64,000 nucleotides of DNA from Winogradskyella psychrotolerans (GTDB lineage Bacteria > Bacteroidota > Bacteroidia > Flavobacteriales > Flavobacteriaceae): contig NZ_JAHKPS010000022.1 in NCBI RefSeq assembly GCF_018860565.1, positions 733,195 through 797,194 on the forward strand. The letters run 5' to 3'. Of the stretch, positions 1-6,853 are shown piece after piece. The notes below the pieces were generated by a model that was not told the DNA's origin, did not search any database, and saw nothing but the letters and a program-made list of their open reading frames with translations. Numbering within the stretch: the first letter of the stretch is position 1; each line of letters opens with the position of its first letter. Both the position numbers and the translations under genes were made by a program.

Positions 1-54
1 ATACGGTTTTAACGCTAAAATATTTGGTCGGACTAAAGTTTTTAAATTAAACAT
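1..54 (-). CDS. hisC: Histidinol-phosphate aminotransferase, N-terminal fragment (partial)
   Basis: Only the first 18 codons are inside the window. They read MFNLKTLVRPNILALKPY, and the VRPNIxxLKPY pattern is the usual N-terminus of Bacteroidota HisC. The ATG lies inside the last codons of hisD (8-base overlap), which implies translational coupling. HisC is the PLP-dependent enzyme that makes histidinol phosphate, the substrate of the phosphatase step before HisD. The call rests on a short stretch plus operon position, so it is good but not certain. Confidence 0.8.
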   Translation of the reverse strand, partial: MFNLKTLVRPNILALKPY

Positions 55-1336
55 TGTTAATTGCTTTTAATCTTAATGTTACGGCATTTTTGTGAGCATC
101 TAATCCTTCGGCTTCAGCCATTAATTCAATAGCTGGACCAATAGTTTTTAAGCCTTCTGTATTTAAATTCTGAAAGGTGATTTTCTTTACAAAACTGTCT
201 AAGGATACTCCACTATAATTTCTGGCAAAACCATTTGTTGGTAAAGTGTGATTGGTGCCACTTGCATAATCTCCTGCACTTTCGCAACTGTATTTTCCTA
301 AAAATACCGAACCTGCATTTGTAATGTGTTCAATATAATCTGAAGCATTCTCAGTTGCAATGATTAAATGTTCAGGTGCATATAAATTACTAAATTCGAT
401 GCATTCGTTTATTGAATTTAATTGAATAGCACGACTTACTTTTAAGGCTTTTGATGCAATGGCTTTTCGGGGTAATTGGCTAAGTTGTTTGTCTAATTCT
501 GCGATGGTTTGATTGATCATATTTTCATCATCTGATACTAATATCACCTGACTATCTGCTCCATGTTCTGCCTGCGATAATAAATCTGCTGCTACAAAAG
601 CAGGATTGCTAGTTTGATCTGCAATAACTAGAACCTCACTCGGGCCAGCAGGCATATCTATAGCAATTCCCTGTTGCTGAATCAATTCTTTTGCCTTAGT
701 TACAAATTGATTTCCTGGTCCAAATATTTTATAAACTTGAGGAATAGTTTCTGTCCCAAAAGCCATAGCGGCAATAGCTTGTGCGCCCCCAACTTTATAT
801 ATTTTTGAAATACCAACAAGATTTGCGGTATATAAAATGGCAGGATTTATATTGCCTTCCTTATTTGGTGGAGAACATAATATAATTTCTTTACAACCAG
901 CTAATTGAGCCGGAATACCAAGCATTAAAATTGTTGAAAATAGGGGAGCAGAACCTCCAGGAATGTATAAACCTACTTTTTCAATTCCAACAGATCGTCT
1001 CCAACACTTAACTCCTTTTGTGGTTTCAATGATTTGTTCTTTTTCTTTTTGACTTTTATGAAATGTTTCAATATTCTGCTTCGCTAAATTGATGGCATTT
1101 TTCAAATCTTGAGATAATTGATTTTTTGCAGTTTCAATTTCGTTAGCATCAATTTGAATAGTGTCTAATTTCGTTTTGTCAAATTTCTCAGCATATTTAA
1201 ATAAGGCTTGATCCTTATTGTTTTTAACATCTTTTAGAATGTCAATTACAATATCATCAAGATCTTGTTGTTCTAAAATGGGACGCTTTACTAGCGTATT
1301 CCAGTCTGATTTGTTTGGATTTTTATATACTCTCAT
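47..1336 (-). CDS. hisD: Histidinol dehydrogenase
   Basis: Cytoplasmic zinc enzyme that oxidises L-histidinol twice with NAD to give histidine, the last step of the pathway. The 429-residue length is normal. Family motifs occur in order: GLYIPGG near residue 122, the FGPGN loop near 205, DMPAGPSEV near 228, SQAEHGADSQ near 255 (Gln and His zinc ligands), YAPEHL near 320 (catalytic Glu-His pair), GDYASGTNH near 357 (Asp ligand) and GLDAHK near 413 (His ligand). All expected catalytic residues are present. The start codon shares one base with the hisG stop (TAATG), and hisC starts within its 3' end, so hisG-hisD-hisC is one coupled operon under the attenuator at 2235-2354. Confidence 0.97.
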   Translation of the reverse strand: MRVYKNPNKSDWNTLVKRPILEQQDLDDIVIDILKDVKNNKDQALFKYAEKFDKTKLDTIQIDANEIETAKNQLSQDLKNAINLAKQNIETFHKSQKEKEQIIETTKGVKCWRRSVGIEKVGLYIPGGSAPLFSTILMLGIPAQLAGCKEIILCSPPNKEGNINPAILYTANLVGISKIYKVGGAQAIAAMAFGTETIPQVYKIFGPGNQFVTKAKELIQQQGIAIDMPAGPSEVLVIADQTSNPAFVAADLLSQAEHGADSQVILVSDDENMINQTIAELDKQLSQLPRKAIASKALKVSRAIQLNSINECIEFSNLYAPEHLIIATENASDYIEHITNAGSVFLGKYSCESAGDYASGTNHTLPTNGFARNYSGVSLDSFVKKITFQNLNTEGLKTIGPAIELMAEAEGLDAHKNAVTLRLKAINNV

Positions 1337-2193
1337 TATAGCACCATTTTATCAATAGGAACGACTAAAATACCTTCTGCTCCTGCGTTTTTAAGGGCGT
1401 CAATATTATTCCAAAATTTTTCTTCTTCAATTACAGAGTGTAATGAACTCCAGCCTTCTTGTGCTAGAGGTAGTATCGTTGGACTTCTTAAAACCGGAAG
1501 AATTGCAGTGACTTCATCAATCTTAGAAGTTGGTACATTCATTAACACGTAGCGCGAATTTTTTGCTCTTAAAACCGCTTGAATTCTGAATATGAGCTTT
1601 TCTAAAATAGCTTCTTTTTCCGCATTAAGATTGCGATTTTTTGCTAAAACGGCTTCGGATTTTAGTATCACTTGAGTTTCTCTTAAACCGTTTTTAAAAA
1701 GTGTACTTCCAGAACTTACGATATCACAAACACCATCTGCTAAGCCAATATTTGGCGCAATTTCTACCGAACCAGAAATGACATGAATGTCGGCTTCAAT
1801 ATTGTTTTTCTTTAAATAGGTCTGAAGTGTGTTAGGATAAGAGGTTGCAATTTTTTTTCCATTGAAGTAAGCGGCTTCATCGATTTCAATCCGCTTGGGA
1901 ACAGCTAGTGAAACTCTACATTTGGCGAAGCCTAGTTTTTCAACGACTTCCGCTTGTTTCTGTTTTTCAATCAGAATGTTTTCACCAATAATAGCGATAT
2001 CTACAACACCATCTTCAATATACTGTGGGATATCTGAATTTCGTAAATACAAGACTTCTAAAGGGAAATTACGTGCTGAAACTTTCAGTTGATCTTTTCC
2101 GTTGTCTATTTTTATACCACAATCTTTTAAGAGTTCTAGAGAGTCTTGGTTTAATCTTCCGCTTTTCTGAATAGCAATTTTTAATTTACTCAT
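1336..2193 (-). CDS. hisG: ATP phosphoribosyltransferase, long form
   Basis: Catalyses the first and committed step of histidine synthesis, joining ATP and PRPP. At 285 residues it is the long, self-sufficient form: the catalytic part is followed by a C-terminal ACT-like domain (about 210-285) that in this family binds histidine for feedback inhibition, so no HisZ partner is needed. The PRPP-binding segment is seen as CDIVSSGSTL near residue 157. It is the first structural gene after the his leader and attenuator. Control is therefore expected at two levels: transcription attenuation and allosteric inhibition, the latter inferred from the family. Confidence 0.96.
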   Translation of the reverse strand: MSKLKIAIQKSGRLNQDSLELLKDCGIKIDNGKDQLKVSARNFPLEVLYLRNSDIPQYIEDGVVDIAIIGENILIEKQKQAEVVEKLGFAKCRVSLAVPKRIEIDEAAYFNGKKIATSYPNTLQTYLKKNNIEADIHVISGSVEIAPNIGLADGVCDIVSSGSTLFKNGLRETQVILKSEAVLAKNRNLNAEKEAILEKLIFRIQAVLRAKNSRYVLMNVPTSKIDEVTAILPVLRSPTILPLAQEGWSSLHSVIEEEKFWNNIDALKNAGAEGILVVPIDKMVL

Positions 2194-2234
2194 TTTTAGT
2201 TTTTTAAATCTGAATAAACCAAACGTGTAGAACT

Positions 2235-2268
2235 AAAAAACCCGTCTGAATTTATTCAGACGGGTTTT
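2235..2268 (-). terminator. his operon attenuator terminator
   Basis: On the minus strand a 10-bp GC-rich stem (5' arm CCCGTCTGAA at 2264-2255, loop TAAA, 3' arm TTCAGACGGG at 2250-2241) is followed by six T residues; flanking A and T residues extend the pairing. It lies between the leader peptide and hisG, so it would stop transcription before the structural genes. Its 5' arm can pair instead with 2304-2312, see that entry. Confidence 0.92.
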
Positions 2269-2291
2269 GAAATATTTTTAAATTACATATA

Positions 2292-2354
2292 TCAATTCCT
2301 GCTCGCCTGAATGCAAGTATGAAAATGATGATGATGTAATTGACTTAATGTCAT
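2292..2354 (-). CDS. hisL: his operon leader peptide (20 aa, four consecutive His codons)
   Basis: Short ORF from ATG at 2354 to TGA at 2292. The peptide is MTLSQLHHHHFHTCIQASRN: five of six successive codons are His. Four CAT codons in a row followed by TTT CAT is the classic signature of a ribosome-stalling his leader. It sits 13-20 bases after a TAnnTTTG promoter element and 24 bases before the terminator stem. When charged tRNA-His is scarce the ribosome should stall on the CAT run. I read this directly from the sequence; the stalling role is inferred from known his leaders in other phyla. Confidence 0.9.
   Translation of the reverse strand: MTLSQLHHHHFHTCIQASRN
2304..2312 (-). promoter_or_regulatory. 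his antiterminator arm
   Basis: The minus-strand segment ATTCAGGCG, just after the His codons within the leader ORF, is complementary over nine bases (one G-U) to CGTCTGAAT at 2262-2254, the 5' arm of the terminator. A ribosome stalled on the His codons leaves this arm free and antitermination follows. A ribosome that reaches the stop codon at 2292 covers it and the terminator forms. A competing small hairpin (CTTGC at 2317-2313 with GCGAG at 2306-2302) could act as a protector stem. Confidence 0.8.
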
Positions 2355-2373
2355 TTGTTTCTTATTTGAGAAT

Positions 2374-2381
2374 CAAAGGTA
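2374..2381 (-). promoter_or_regulatory. Promoter -7 element of the his operon
   Basis: TACCTTTG on the minus strand matches the Bacteroidota -7 consensus TAnnTTTG exactly. It ends about 20 bases before the leader ATG. No TTTG is seen at the usual -33 distance. Confidence 0.7.
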
Positions 2382-2435
2382 ACATTAATTTTTAATTGAA
2401 GACACTATTCAAAAATCATTTTCAAAATTTTAACA

Positions 2436-3710
2436 TCATTTAGGAAACTTAGCTCTAATGTTATCCAAACACAGATTATGAATACTACCTATATGCGAAT
2501 GTTCTTTTCCTAAATCTGGTTTATAAGTTCCTGCTTGTACTTCGCTTCCAATTTTTTGATAAGCCTCTCTAAAGCTCATACCTTCAACCACTAAATTATT
2601 AATGCTGTCTACGGTGAATAGGTATTGGTATTTCTTATCAGTGAGGTCAATATCCTTCACGATGATTTGCTGAATGGAATAATTAAAGATGTCCAAAATA
2701 TCTTTTACATCTTCAAAGGCATTGATGATGTTTTCTTTCAACAATTGAAAATCTCTATGGTAACCACTTGGTAAATTATTGGTGATTAACAACATCTCAG
2801 AATGTAAAGCCTGAATTTTGTTGCACTTACCTCGAATCAATTCGAATACATCAGGATTTTTTTTGTGCGGCATAATGCTACTTCCTGTGGTTAATTCATC
2901 TGGAAATGTGATAAACCCAAAATTCTGACTCATATACAAGCAAATATCCATGGCAAAACGTGCCATTGTATTACATAAGCCTCCTAAAGCACTGGCGATA
3001 GCACGTTCGCTTTTTCCTCTACTTAATTGTGCAGCAACTACGTTATATTTTAGTGTAGAAAACCCTAATTTTTTAGTGGTTATATCTCTATCAATAGGAA
3101 AAGAACTGCCATAGCCAGCAGCCGAACCTAATGGGTTTTGGTCTGCGATTTTTGATACCGCATTTAAGACGTAAACATCATCAATTAATAATTCCGCATA
3201 AGCAGAAAACCATAAGCCAAAAGAGGAAGGCATGGCTACTTGCAAATGCGTATAACCTGGTAAAAGTTGTGTTTTATGTGTTTCGGCTAAATTTAAAAGG
3301 GTATCGAAAAACGTTTTTGTTTTACTGTTTATGATTTCAAGATTCTCTTTGTAGTAGAGTTGAAGGGCTACTAAAACTTGGTCGTTTCTAGAACGTGCGG
3401 TGTGGATTTTCTTTCCAACATCGCCTAGTGTTTTGGTGAGTTCGTGTTCAATTTTAGAATGCACATCTTCAAATGATTCTTCAATGATAAACGTACCATC
3501 TTCGATAGATTCTGCTAAAATATTTAATCCTGATTTCAATTGTTCTAACTCTTCCGAAGTTATGATTCCGATAGATTCTAACATCACAGCATGCGCTCGT
3601 GAAGCTTCTACATCATATTTTGCAATATGCATATCGATTTCTCTGTCGTTGCCGACGGTAAATAATTCTATTTTTTTATCTATAGAATAGCCTTTGTCCC
3701 AAAGTTTCAT
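2436..3710 (-). CDS. argH: Argininosuccinate lyase
   Basis: Last enzyme of arginine synthesis: splits argininosuccinate to arginine and fumarate in the cytoplasm. The family signature GSSIMPHKKNPD lies near residue 280 and carries the catalytic serine loop. TRSRNDQV near 108 and GYTHLQVAMPSS near 155 (catalytic His) are also present. The start is set at the ATG at 3710, which gives MKLWDKG, the usual N-terminus. An upstream in-frame start at 3731 would add MTKTRNK and run towards a repeat hairpin, so I reject it. It is the last gene of the arg operon and stands 61 bases after argE's stop across palindromic repeats. About 425 residues, normal for the family. Confidence 0.97.
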   Translation of the reverse strand: MKLWDKGYSIDKKIELFTVGNDREIDMHIAKYDVEASRAHAVMLESIGIITSEELEQLKSGLNILAESIEDGTFIIEESFEDVHSKIEHELTKTLGDVGKKIHTARSRNDQVLVALQLYYKENLEIINSKTKTFFDTLLNLAETHKTQLLPGYTHLQVAMPSSFGLWFSAYAELLIDDVYVLNAVSKIADQNPLGSAAGYGSSFPIDRDITTKKLGFSTLKYNVVAAQLSRGKSERAIASALGGLCNTMARFAMDICLYMSQNFGFITFPDELTTGSSIMPHKKNPDVFELIRGKCNKIQALHSEMLLITNNLPSGYHRDFQLLKENIINAFEDVKDILDIFNYSIQQIIVKDIDLTDKKYQYLFTVDSINNLVVEGMSFREAYQKIGSEVQAGTYKPDLGKEHSHIGSIHNLCLDNIRAKFPK

Positions 3711-3729
3711 CTTATTCCTCGTTTTTGTC

Positions 3730-3779
3730 ATTCCTGCGAAGGCAGGAATCTAGTTTTAATTTTAAGACCTGCTAGGTCT
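3730..3779. repeat. REP-like palindromes between argE and argH
   Basis: An 8-bp stem (ATTCCTGC, GAAG loop, GCAGGAAT, 3730-3749) is followed by AGACCT-GCT-AGGTCT (3765-3779). Related copies occur at 8835-8901 and elsewhere in the arg operon. Confidence 0.85.
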
Positions 3780-3788
3780 ATTATCTTT

Positions 3789-4850
3789 TTATAATACTTT
3801 TTCTAACAATTTAATATACAAATCAATACCTTCTTCAATTTCGGCTAGATAAATAAATTCATTAGCCGTGTGCGACCTTGTGCTATCTCCTGGTCCTAAT
3901 TTTAACGACGGACAAGTTAAAACCGATTGGTCAGAAAGTGTTGGCGAACCATAAGTTTCTCTTCCAAGTTCAATTCCGGCTTTAACTAAGTCGTGATTAA
4001 TAGGAATAGAAGACGAATTTAATCGTAAGCTACGTGGTGTAATGCTTGAGCAAGGTGATTTCTGAGTTAAAATATCCGCAATTTCCTGATTTGAGTATTT
4101 GTCATTCACCCGCACATCGATGACCAAATCAACTTCTGCAGGAACCGCATTGTGTTGCTTACCAGCATTGATTTGGGTGACCGTCATTTTTACATCACCT
4201 AAAACTGGTGATTTACGTTCAAACTTATAATCTTTAAACCAATTTAAAACGTCGATGGTGTTGTAAATTGAATTGTCATTATTAGGGTGTGCTGCATGGC
4301 TAGCGGTTCCTTTTACTTTAGCATCAAAAACAACTAAACCTTTTTCAGCAACGGCTAAATTCATTAGTGTTGGTTCTCCAACAATAGCGACATCAACTTT
4401 AGGAATGATAGATAACATGCTATTCAGGCCTTTTGGTCCACTGCTTTCTTCTTCTGCAGAAGCCACAATGACTAAATTGTAGTTGAGGTCTTTCTTATTA
4501 TAAAAATACGTAAAGGTGGCTATTAAAGAGACCAAGCATCCACCAGCATCATTACTTCCTAAACCATATAATTTACCATCTTCAACAATCGCCTTAAAAG
4601 GGTCTTTTGTGTAACCGTTGTTGGGTTTTACGGTATCATGATGTGAGTTTAATAATAAGGTGGGTTTGCTCTCATCAAAATATTTGTTGGTTGCCCAAAT
4701 GTTGTGATTGTTTCTTTTAAATGGTATGTTATGCGATGTAAACCAATTTTCAATAAGCAAAGCTGTGTGGTCTTCCTCTGATGAGAATGACTGTGTTTCT
4801 ATGAGTTGTTTTAACAAGTCAATGGCTTTTGTGGTAAGTCTTTTTATCAT
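3789..4850 (-). CDS. argE: M20 family deacylase, acetylornithine/acylcitrulline deacetylase type
   Basis: Zinc-dependent amidohydrolase of the ArgE/DapE/CPG2 family. Metal ligands are recognisable in order: His and Asp in NSHHDTV near residue 74, Asp in GSNDAGG near 103, Glu pair in SAEEES near 138, Glu in VGEPT near 160 and His in RSHTANEF near 325. Because the operon carries an acylornithine transcarbamylase rather than ordinary ArgF, its substrate is expected to be N-acyl-citrulline (acetyl or succinyl), not acetylornithine; this is inference from context. The ATG at 4850 overlaps the argB stop in an ATGA arrangement, so I prefer it to the in-frame start 20 codons upstream, inside argB. 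Confidence 0.92.
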   Translation of the reverse strand: MIKRLTTKAIDLLKQLIETQSFSSEEDHTALLIENWFTSHNIPFKRNNHNIWATNKYFDESKPTLLLNSHHDTVKPNNGYTKDPFKAIVEDGKLYGLGSNDAGGCLVSLIATFTYFYNKKDLNYNLVIVASAEEESSGPKGLNSMLSIIPKVDVAIVGEPTLMNLAVAEKGLVVFDAKVKGTASHAAHPNNDNSIYNTIDVLNWFKDYKFERKSPVLGDVKMTVTQINAGKQHNAVPAEVDLVIDVRVNDKYSNQEIADILTQKSPCSSITPRSLRLNSSSIPINHDLVKAGIELGRETYGSPTLSDQSVLTCPSLKLGPGDSTRSHTANEFIYLAEIEEGIDLYIKLLEKVL

Positions 4851-5623
4851 TTTGTGATGGTTGTATGTTTGTTGTTGGTATTGAAAAGCATGTCTGATTT
4901 TCCGATACAAACTTTTTGAACGTTTTGATTTATAGCATGAAAACAGTTGTCTAATTTTGGTAACATGCCTTCGAATATGATATGGTTATCTTTTAATGCT
5001 TTATAACTTTCTGTGTTGATGTTTTCAATGACAGAATCATCATCTTCTACACTTTCTAGAACACCATTTTTTTCAAAACAATAATATAATTCGGTGTTGA
5101 AAATAGACGACAAGCCAATGGCTAATTCTGAAGCAATGGTGTCTGCATTTGTATTTAGTAATTGTCCGTTTTCATTATGAGTTATAGCGCAAAAAACAGG
5201 TGTGACATTGTTACTTAGTAATATATTTAATACCTCTGTATTTACTTTTTTTACATCACCAACAAAGCCATAATTAATGGTTTTAACAGGTCTTTTTTCT
5301 GAAACAATAGTATTGCCATCTGCACCAGAAAGTCCAATAGCATTACATTGATTAGCTTGTAATTGCGCTACTATATTTTTATTGATTTTTCCAGCGTATA
5401 CCATAGTGATAATATCTAAAGTATCTGCATCAGTAATGCGTCTACCTTCAGTCATTTTTACAGGAATATTCATTTCAGTTGCTAACTTGGTGGCTAATTT
5501 TCCGCCTCCATGAACCAAAACTTTAGGACCTGCAATAGTTGAAAAATCTTTAATGAAGTTAGCTAGTGCGTCTTCATTATCGATGATGTTTCCTCCTATT
5601 TTTACGACTTTTATTGTTTTCAT
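4847..5623 (-). CDS. argB: N-acylglutamate (acetylglutamate) kinase
   Basis: Second step of arginine synthesis: phosphorylates N-acylglutamate with ATP. It belongs to the amino-acid kinase fold: VVKIGGNIID near residue 5 and VHGGGK near 35 form the phosphate-binding glycine loops, GRRITD near 60 and NADTIASELA near 170 line substrate and nucleotide sites. Length from the ATG at 5623 is 258 residues, typical for the short ArgB of this phylum. The open frame extends 48 codons further upstream, but that part translates palindromic repeats (5630-5759) and is not coding. The gene ends in an ATGA overlap with argE. A repeat hairpin begins 7 bases before its ATG. Confidence 0.96.
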   Translation of the reverse strand: MKTIKVVKIGGNIIDNEDALANFIKDFSTIAGPKVLVHGGGKLATKLATEMNIPVKMTEGRRITDADTLDIITMVYAGKINKNIVAQLQANQCNAIGLSGADGNTIVSEKRPVKTINYGFVGDVKKVNTEVLNILLSNNVTPVFCAITHNENGQLLNTNADTIASELAIGLSSIFNTELYYCFEKNGVLESVEDDDSVIENINTESYKALKDNHIIFEGMLPKLDNCFHAINQNVQKVCIGKSDMLFNTNNKHTTITK

Positions 5624-5629
5624 CTCGTG

Positions 5630-5643
5630 CTCGCGAAGGCGAG
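5630..5643. repeat. Hairpin immediately upstream of argB start
   Basis: CTCGC, GAAG loop, GCGAG; followed by the ATC-T-rich flank shared by the other start-proximal hairpins. It begins 7 bases upstream of the argB ATG on the minus strand. Confidence 0.85.
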
Positions 5644-5657
5644 TATCTTTAAGTTGA

Positions 5658-5690
5658 AGACCTGCTAGGTTTTTTAAACCTGAGAGGTCT
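5658..5690. repeat. AGACCT...AGGTCT palindrome
   Basis: Imperfect 33-base palindrome of the family AGACCTgcnAGGTTTTnnAAACCTgnnAGGTCT. Other copies are at 8869-8901 and 9908-9940; 3765-3779 is a short form. Confidence 0.85.
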
Positions 5691-5708
5691 AATATATTTT
5701 TTGTATCC

Positions 5709-5759
5709 TCGAGCGCAGTCGAGAGGTCTTTAACGTTAATAGGTCTCGACTGCGCTCGA
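5709..5759. repeat. 16-bp inverted repeat of the TCGAGCGCAGTCGAGA family
   Basis: TCGAGCGCAGTCGAGA at 5709-5724 is repeated exactly inverted at 5744-5759 around a 19-base loop, between argF' and argB. A related shorter palindrome is at 15193-15215. Confidence 0.88.
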
Positions 5760-5770
5760 CCTGACATAAA

Positions 5771-6706
5771 TTATAAATTCTCCAAAATCTGTTTTAACAC
5801 AATTTGTGCTGCATAAGTTCTGTTATTCGCTTGCTTAATCACCACAGATTGTTCACTGTCTAAAACCGCATCTTCAACCACAACATTTCGTCTTACAGGT
5901 AAACAATGCATGAATTTGGCGTGACCTAATTTGGCTTTTGTCATCATCCAATTTTTATCTTGATTATTAACTTTTCCATAGTCTTTGTAGCTACTCCAGT
6001 TTTTTACATAGACAAAATCAGCATCTTTTAAGGCTTCTTCTTGGTTATAATTTATTGATGTGTCTTTAGTGATTACTTCATTTAAGTCGTAGCCTTCAGG
6101 ATGAGTGATGGTTAAATCTACTTCTAAATCTTGCATCATTTCTACAAACGAATTTGCAACTGCTTGCGGTAAAGCTTTTGGATGTGGTGCCCAAGACAAC
6201 ACGACTTTTGGTTTTACTTTTTCTGCAAGTTCGGTAATGGTAATAGCATCAGCCAATGCTTGTAAAGGATGCGCAGTAGCACTTTCCATATTTACAATGG
6301 GTACTGTTGCATATTTTTTAAAGTTGTTGAGAATGTATTCCGATTCGTCCTTAGTTTTATCTTGTAATGTTGGGAATGCTCTTACAGCAATGATATCTGC
6401 ATATTGAGAAATAACACGCGCTGCTTCTTTAATGTGTTCAGATTTGTTAACGTTCATAATGGTGCCATCCTCAAATTCTAAATTCCAAGCGTCATTCACG
6501 TTTAAAATCATCACTTCCATACCTAAGTTTTTTGCTGCTTTTTCAGTGCTTAATCGTGTTCTTAAACTCGAATTGAAAAATAGCATGACTAAGGTTTTGT
6601 GTTTTCCTAAGTCTTCAAATTCAAAAGGATTCATTTTTAATAAAATGGCCTCCTTAATGATTTCAGAAAGGTTAGAAATATCTTTTATTTTAGTGTAGTT
6701 TTTCAT
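5771..6706 (-). CDS. argF': N-acylornithine transcarbamylase (N-succinylornithine type predicted)
   Basis: Transfers the carbamoyl group to N-acylornithine, giving N-acylcitrulline. SSLRTR at residues 46-51 binds carbamoyl phosphate; AHPLQALAD near 145 and HCLPVRRN near 270 complete the transcarbamylase site. WAPHPKALPQAV near 175 is characteristic of the acylornithine group, not of ordinary ArgF. As I recall it, published structural work shows one position (Glu92 in Xanthomonas, Pro90 in Bacteroides fragilis) decides acetyl versus succinyl substrate, and Ser there gives succinyl specificity. The equivalent residue here, in NKSEHIKEA near residue 89, is Ser. The start at 6706 (MKNYTK) is chosen because the four extra upstream codons fall in a repeat hairpin. 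Confidence 0.93.
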   Translation of the reverse strand: MKNYTKIKDISNLSEIIKEAILLKMNPFEFEDLGKHKTLVMLFFNSSLRTRLSTEKAAKNLGMEVMILNVNDAWNLEFEDGTIMNVNKSEHIKEAARVISQYADIIAVRAFPTLQDKTKDESEYILNNFKKYATVPIVNMESATAHPLQALADAITITELAEKVKPKVVLSWAPHPKALPQAVANSFVEMMQDLEVDLTITHPEGYDLNEVITKDTSINYNQEEALKDADFVYVKNWSSYKDYGKVNNQDKNWMMTKAKLGHAKFMHCLPVRRNVVVEDAVLDSEQSVVIKQANNRTYAAQIVLKQILENL

Positions 6707-6712
6707 CTTCGT

Positions 6713-6728
6713 GCCCACGAAAGTGGGT
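6713..6728. repeat. Hairpin immediately upstream of argF' start
   Basis: GCCCAC, GAAA loop, GTGGGT, beginning 6 bases before the argF' ATG on the minus strand. Same design as 5630-5643, 8791-8806 and 15123-15140. Confidence 0.83.
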
Positions 6729-6756
6729 GACTTTTAGTTTGACTTTCTTTGCGTTT

Positions 6757-6836
6757 ACACCCCTAAAGTCCCCTCAAGGGGACAATTGTCCAATTCGTCT
6801 GAGTGGATTGTCCCCTTGAGGGGACTTTAGGGGTGT
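6757..6836. repeat. Perfect 30-bp inverted repeat between argD and argF'
   Basis: The arm at 6757-6786 (ACACCCCTAAAGTCCCC...) is matched by its exact reverse complement at 6807-6836 with a 20-base loop. The core CCCCTCAAGGGG is itself palindromic. A T-run follows on the plus strand only, so it is not a good terminator for the minus-strand operon. A degenerate half-copy lies at 57781-57815. No ORF is enclosed. Confidence 0.93.
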
Positions 6837-6853
6837 TTTTTCACGGTTTCATG

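Noticed and set aside
3131..3690. Plus-strand ORFs inside argH and similar antisense ORFs throughout
   Set aside because: They are shadows of strong coding frames, lack family resemblance and start signals.
5624..5767. 48 extra N-terminal codons for argB
   Set aside because: They translate the palindromic repeats between argF' and argB. The family N-terminus begins at the ATG at 5623.
6757..6836. Perfect inverted repeat as an intrinsic terminator of the arg operon
   Set aside because: The T-run follows on the plus strand only, whereas the operon runs on the minus strand; downstream genes argF', argB, argE and argH need the transcript.
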